A stretch of 64,000 nt of DNA. Source: Hyphococcus sp. Lineage in GTDB: Bacteria > Pseudomonadota > Alphaproteobacteria > Caulobacterales > Parvularculaceae. The notes below the pieces were generated by a model that was not told where the DNA came from, searched no databases, and saw only the letters and a program-made list of their open reading frames with translations. The position numbers and the translations under genes were made by a program. Positions 60,912-64,000 of the stretch are shown piece after piece (position 1 is the first letter of the stretch; each line of letters opens with the position of its first letter). The stretch lies in contig JANQON010000004.1 in the NCBI GenBank assembly GCA_028289605.1, forward strand, positions 1-64,000. Direction: 5' to 3'.

Positions 60912-61961
60912 ATGAACATCCAAAACAACGTCAAGGACTATTACGGCAAGAAGCTGCAATCATCAGACGATCTTCTGACCGACGCATGCTGCACCCTGGA
61001 GGAAACGCCGGAATGGCTGCGCCCGCTTCTGGCGAACATCCATCCTGACGTGACGGCCCGCTATTACGGCTGCGGCCTGATAGCGCCGCTGGCGCTCGAA
61101 GGCGCACGCATCCTGGATCTCGGATCAGGTTCGGGACGCGACGCCTATGCGCTCGCGCAGCTCGCCGGACCGACCGGCCGCGTTGTCGGCGTCGATATGA
61201 CGCCGGAGCAGCTTGACGTCGCCCGCGGTGCGCTGGACTGGCATGCGGACCGGTTCGGTTTTGCTAACGTTGAGTTCATGGAAGGCGATATAGAAAACCT
61301 CGGCGCTCTCGATCTTGAGCCAGCGAGTTTTGACGTTATCGTCTCCAATTGCGTCATCAACCTCGTCGCCGACAAGGAAGCCGTGTTCCGCGCCGCGCAT
61401 TCTCTGCTCAAGCCCGGCGGCGAGTTCTATTTCTCGGACGTCTACGCGGATCGCCGATTGCCGGACGATTTGCGCGCTGATCCGATTGCGCAGGGCGAGT
61501 GTCTCGGCGGCGCTCTTTACTGGAACGATTTTCTGGCCATCGCCGGCCGCGCCGGTTTTGCCGACCCGCGGCTTGTTACGGACCGGCCGCTCACGATCAA
61601 CAATCCCGACCTCAGGAGCAAACTGGCGCCGGCGCAATTCCATGCCGCAACCTATCGCCTTTTTCGCATCGACGGTCTTGAAACCGCATGCGAGGACTAT
61701 GGACAGGCGGTCGTTTATAAAGGCGGGCTTGCGAATGCAGAACGGGTTTTTTCCCTGGACAATCACCACGCTATCGAACAGGGGCGCGTCTTCGCAGTCT
61801 GCGGCAACACCTACCGTATGCTGAATGAATCGCGTTTTGCGCCCTGGTTCGATTTTCTGGGCGACGGCGCCGTTCACTACGGCATCTTCCCCGGATGCGG
61901 AACGCAGTCGCCGTTCGGTCAGGCCTCGCCGCAAACCGCCATCAGCGGGGCCTGCTGCTAG
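60912..61961 (+). CDS. arsM: ArsM-like SAM-dependent methyltransferase
   Basis: A 349-residue class I methyltransferase. The SAM site is ILDLGSGSGRDAYALA, with VGVDMTPEQ next. The four cysteine positions of ArsM-type enzymes appear: Cys26/27 (TDACC), Cys54 (YYGCG), Cys147 (SNCVINL) and Cys197 (GECLGGAL). ArsM methylates trivalent arsenic to volatile species. The last 60 residues end in a Cys pair (SGACC). No arsenate reductase, pump or ArsR gene is adjacent. Close relatives may act on other metalloids. Confidence 0.85.
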   Translation: MNIQNNVKDYYGKKLQSSDDLLTDACCTLEETPEWLRPLLANIHPDVTARYYGCGLIAPLALEGARILDLGSGSGRDAYALAQLAGPTGRVVGVDMTPEQLDVARGALDWHADRFGFANVEFMEGDIENLGALDLEPASFDVIVSNCVINLVADKEAVFRAAHSLLKPGGEFYFSDVYADRRLPDDLRADPIAQGECLGGALYWNDFLAIAGRAGFADPRLVTDRPLTINNPDLRSKLAPAQFHAATYRLFRIDGLETACEDYGQAVVYKGGLANAERVFSLDNHHAIEQGRVFAVCGNTYRMLNESRFAPWFDFLGDGAVHYGIFPGCGTQSPFGQASPQTAISGACC

Positions 61962-61965
61962 GGCG

Positions 61966-62763
61966 TTATCCGCCCCCGCAACCGCCGCCGCAGCCTGAGC
62001 AGCCGCCATCGCCGTCAGCGTCGCCCTTGCCCGATTTACCCCCGGCGGCTCCGGCTCCCGCACCGCCGCCGCCGTCTCCGGCGCCTTTGTCGCGACGGCC
62101 GCGCCGACCTTTGCCGAACGCCATCAGAATCAACATGATGACAACAGCCACAATGCCGAAGCCGATGACGGGGTTGTTGTTGAAGGCATCGATAATCCCC
62201 GACGCGCCGCCTGTGATGTCCTGCGCCGCGACGCTCGCCATCAGGGTCGTCACGCCGGCGGCGGCTCCGGCCCCGACGAAAACGCGCCTTTTCGACACGA
62301 CGAACTCGCGCCGCCGATTGACCCGCTGCATAAACGGGGCGTCGCCGAACCGGATATGCGCGGGCGGCCAAATATCGGCCGGCGCCGCGGCGCCGAAAAT
62401 TCTTTCGTAGGACGCCAGCGTCCGGGCGTAGTTGTCAGCGTAACGCGCACGCTCCCCGGCTCCCCCCGCCGTCGGGTTATGGTGCAACGGCGCCCCGAGC
62501 GCTTCTGTGAAAACGCCCCAGTAATGGCGCGTAAAGGTCAGATGCAGGTGCCAGGCCTGATCAACTTCATCTGAGGGCGTTACTTCATGCCCAGACGTCA
62601 TCGCGAGATAGGCGAAGCGTCGATACTCTTCGATCACGCGGGCCGCGAACGACCGGGACCATCCATTGTCCCGCGCCAGCCGGGCGGTGAAATCGAACGC
62701 CGCGTCGGGATCATCAAACGCGACGGTCGACAGGCTTTTCCAAAGAAGATCGTTTGGCGCCAT
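61966..62763 (-). CDS. GRDP-like domain protein with Gly/Cys-rich tail
   Basis: A 265-residue protein. About residues 1-110 have the pattern EYRRFAYLAMTSG and EVDQAWHLHLTFTRHYW, matching the glycine-rich domain protein (GRDP, PF07173-type) signature VDxxWHxH, where the His pair could bind metal. A hydrophobic region (about 165-220) gives two membrane segments; a Gly-rich tail ends in CSGCGGGCGGG with three cysteines. TIGR04222-type membrane proteins share this kind of tail. It is convergent with arsM, and a palindrome lies 38 bases upstream of its start. Confidence 0.7.
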   Translation of the reverse strand: MAPNDLLWKSLSTVAFDDPDAAFDFTARLARDNGWSRSFAARVIEEYRRFAYLAMTSGHEVTPSDEVDQAWHLHLTFTRHYWGVFTEALGAPLHHNPTAGGAGERARYADNYARTLASYERIFGAAAPADIWPPAHIRFGDAPFMQRVNRRREFVVSKRRVFVGAGAAAGVTTLMASVAAQDITGGASGIIDAFNNNPVIGFGIVAVVIMLILMAFGKGRRGRRDKGAGDGGGGAGAGAAGGKSGKGDADGDGGCSGCGGGCGGG

Positions 62764-62800
62764 GAGAGTCTCCCAGTGAAAGCGAAAAGGGCGAATCGGT

Positions 62801-62820
62801 ATGTAAAGGTACCTTTACAT
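62801..62820. promoter_or_regulatory. 20-bp perfect palindrome, candidate operator
   Basis: ATGTAAAGGTACCTTTACAT is identical on both strands. It lies 38 bases before the GRDP-like start and 53 bases after the LysM-like gene stop. A TTGACG is found at 62827-62832 on the minus strand, so the palindrome would fall in the promoter spacer. Size and symmetry suit a TetR- or MerR-type repressor site. No regulator gene is adjacent. Confidence 0.6.
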
Positions 62821-62872
62821 GCGCGACGTCAACGGTCAATATGGCGGATAGAACCTTACGAAAGAAAGGTAA

Positions 62873-63994
62873 TTACTGGCCGCCCCAGGGCTCGGCGTAG
62901 ACCGCGTGGCTGACGATCAGCGTCTTGCCCGCGCCGCATGCCCCCGGCGAAGCGCCGGCGACGCCCCAAGCCGTGACATGTTTGCCAATCAGGCTGCTGG
63001 CCCCAGGCGCAGCGGCGAGCGCCCAGCGCTCTCCATTCTCACCGCGCAGCAATAAGCACCCGTTCTTTTCTCCGACGACATCGCCGCTGAGCGAAATTTT
63101 GGTGGGCGCGTTGTCAGTCTTTGGATTGATGTTGTTGTAGTCGGGCAAGCGGTAGGTGCTTGTCGTCGGCGCCGTAATGTCGGTGGGCGCGCGCGTCGGC
63201 AGGTTATAATGCGCTGCAGGCACTCCCGGCGTAAGCGGCACGCTGTCAGCGGCGCTGGTGATCAGCGTACAATCAAATCCGCCCCCTGCGAGTGGCTCAA
63301 CTTCGACGAACGTATTGGTTGGGGTTGATACGATTTTTCTCACCTTGCGAACCTCGCCGCCGCGTTGCTCGCGCAGCATGGAGCACGCGATCAGCTCGGC
63401 TTCCGGCTTGGCGCTCCGAGCGCTCAGCCTGTTGGCGGGCGCGGCGATGGTCGGCACGCCGGCGCTGTGAATGCGCGCAGCGGAGCGTTGTTGAAAGCTC
63501 AGGCGATCGGCGGCGTAGGATCGTGCGCCGCCGCCAGTGGCTTCGCGCAGCCAAACGGGATCGGAGGATGCTAGCTGAAGGTCGCTCACCCGGGCCCGGG
63601 TGGAGACCCGTGCGCCGTAATCGCGCGCTATCGCTGCGCCGTCGCCGCCGGACAGGCCGTGATCATCGGTAAGTTGCGCATACGAGGCGTCATCGTCCGG
63701 AGACGACTCGGTCGCCGAAACCGACGGCGCGCCGGATGATGCATAGTCTTCCAATTCATCGGGGATCGCCAAATAGGCGCCCGGCGTCACGCTGGCCGGA
63801 TTCACCCCGGGATTAGCCTCGCGAAGGGCGGAGAAATCGACATTGCAGCGCCGCGCCACTTCCCGAAGCGTCGTTTCAGCGTCAATGCCGAGCGCGCCCC
63901 CGCAACGTCCGCTGGCTTGAGCCGCGCTCGCCGTGAGCGCCGCAAACACCACGCCGGCGACGCCGGCGACCCTTAATTGTTGTCGAAGTCCCAT
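62873..63994 (-). CDS. Secreted protein with LysM-like domain
   Basis: A 373-residue secreted protein; signal peptide to about 27 (ASAAQA). Residues 32-80 form a LysM-like domain (ETTLREVARRCNVDFSALREANP, ending VTPGAYLAIP), which binds N-acetylglucosamine chains. The middle region is polar and low complexity; the C-terminal 80 residues (ISLSGDVVGEKNGCLLLRGENG) are beta-rich with conserved cysteines, similar to DUF5818-type ends. It may tether to peptidoglycan. The start at 63994 lies six bases from the window edge and may therefore be preceded by other genes. Confidence 0.75.
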   Translation of the reverse strand: MGLRQQLRVAGVAGVVFAALTASAAQASGRCGGALGIDAETTLREVARRCNVDFSALREANPGVNPASVTPGAYLAIPDELEDYASSGAPSVSATESSPDDDASYAQLTDDHGLSGGDGAAIARDYGARVSTRARVSDLQLASSDPVWLREATGGGARSYAADRLSFQQRSAARIHSAGVPTIAAPANRLSARSAKPEAELIACSMLREQRGGEVRKVRKIVSTPTNTFVEVEPLAGGGFDCTLITSAADSVPLTPGVPAAHYNLPTRAPTDITAPTTSTYRLPDYNNINPKTDNAPTKISLSGDVVGEKNGCLLLRGENGERWALAAAPGASSLIGKHVTAWGVAGASPGACGAGKTLIVSHAVYAEPWGGQ

Positions 63995-64000
63995 AACTAC

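Noticed and set aside
60038-61048. Plus-strand open frame of 336 codons over the MpaB-like gene
   Set aside because: It overlaps the well-supported DUF2236 gene and the start of arsM in other frames, with a basic, low-complexity translation.

Overview
The window is about 60% GC, densely packed, and looks like an alphaproteobacterial chromosome. The alphaproteobacteria-specific flagellar regulators FlbT and FlaF sit beside a flagellin and FlaG; SdhE is next to Mfd; there is a FecI/FecR/TonB-receptor set and a PopA-like degenerate GGDEF protein. An aquatic, flagellated, TonB-receptor-rich lineage (Caulobacterales/Parvularculales type) fits best, but the species cannot be fixed from the sequence. 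No tRNA, rRNA, IS element or CRISPR array was seen.

Layout. (1) 1-6.2 kb: a polymorphic-toxin locus on the minus strand. It has a Sec-exported RHS/YD-repeat protein with a JAB/DUF4329-like C-terminal tip, a one-repeat mini-YD gene before it, and a lower-GC tail of candidate immunity genes that includes two related lipoproteins separated by a broken piece of RHS core. (2) 7.0-18.2 kb: one long minus-strand operon: ECF sigma, FecR, TonB receptor with STN domain, M14 carboxypeptidase, D-amino acid dehydrogenase, lipoprotein N-acyl-D-amino-acid deacylase, an 80-residue protein and a DAACS symporter. It reads as a self-sensing system for uptake and breakdown of D-amino-acid-containing peptides, and is the best candidate for an undescribed system. 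A tiny Cys-rich secreted peptide follows it. (3) 18.3-24.3 kb: a second TonB receptor, an OmpA-like protein, a membrane protein and a histidine phosphatase. (4) 24.4-33.5 kb: VanY-like peptidase, PopA-like c-di-GMP protein, mfd, sdhE, DCC protein, GabT. (5) 34-36.3 kb: flbT-flaF-flagellin-flaG. (6) 36.4-48.6 kb: oxidoreductases, glutathione peroxidase, a MoxR ATPase and its likely VWA partner separated by 5.5 kb, SDH-type protease, an ECF42-like sigma factor with two DGPF/YCII proteins, and an Hpt protein. (7) 48.8-54.6 kb: an AT-richer pectate lyase, an acidic repeat protein, a HerA-like ATPase, a CPBP protease and a PQQ-type sugar dehydrogenase lipoprotein. (8) 54.8-64 kb: NUDIX hydrolase, a PurL carrying both an internal insert and a C-terminal BolA domain, an MpaB-like oxygenase, an ArsM-like methyltransferase, a GRDP-like Gly/Cys-tailed protein with a 20-bp palindrome upstream, and a LysM-like secreted protein.

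How the genes work together. In the D-amino acid operon the predicted locations form a path from outer membrane receptor, through periplasmic peptidase and deacylase, to inner membrane symporter and dehydrogenase, with sigma/FecR/STN providing induction by substrate. In the RHS locus the exported core delivers a tip domain whose cognate immunity should lie among the small downstream genes. Calls rest on reading motifs by eye; no database search was possible.
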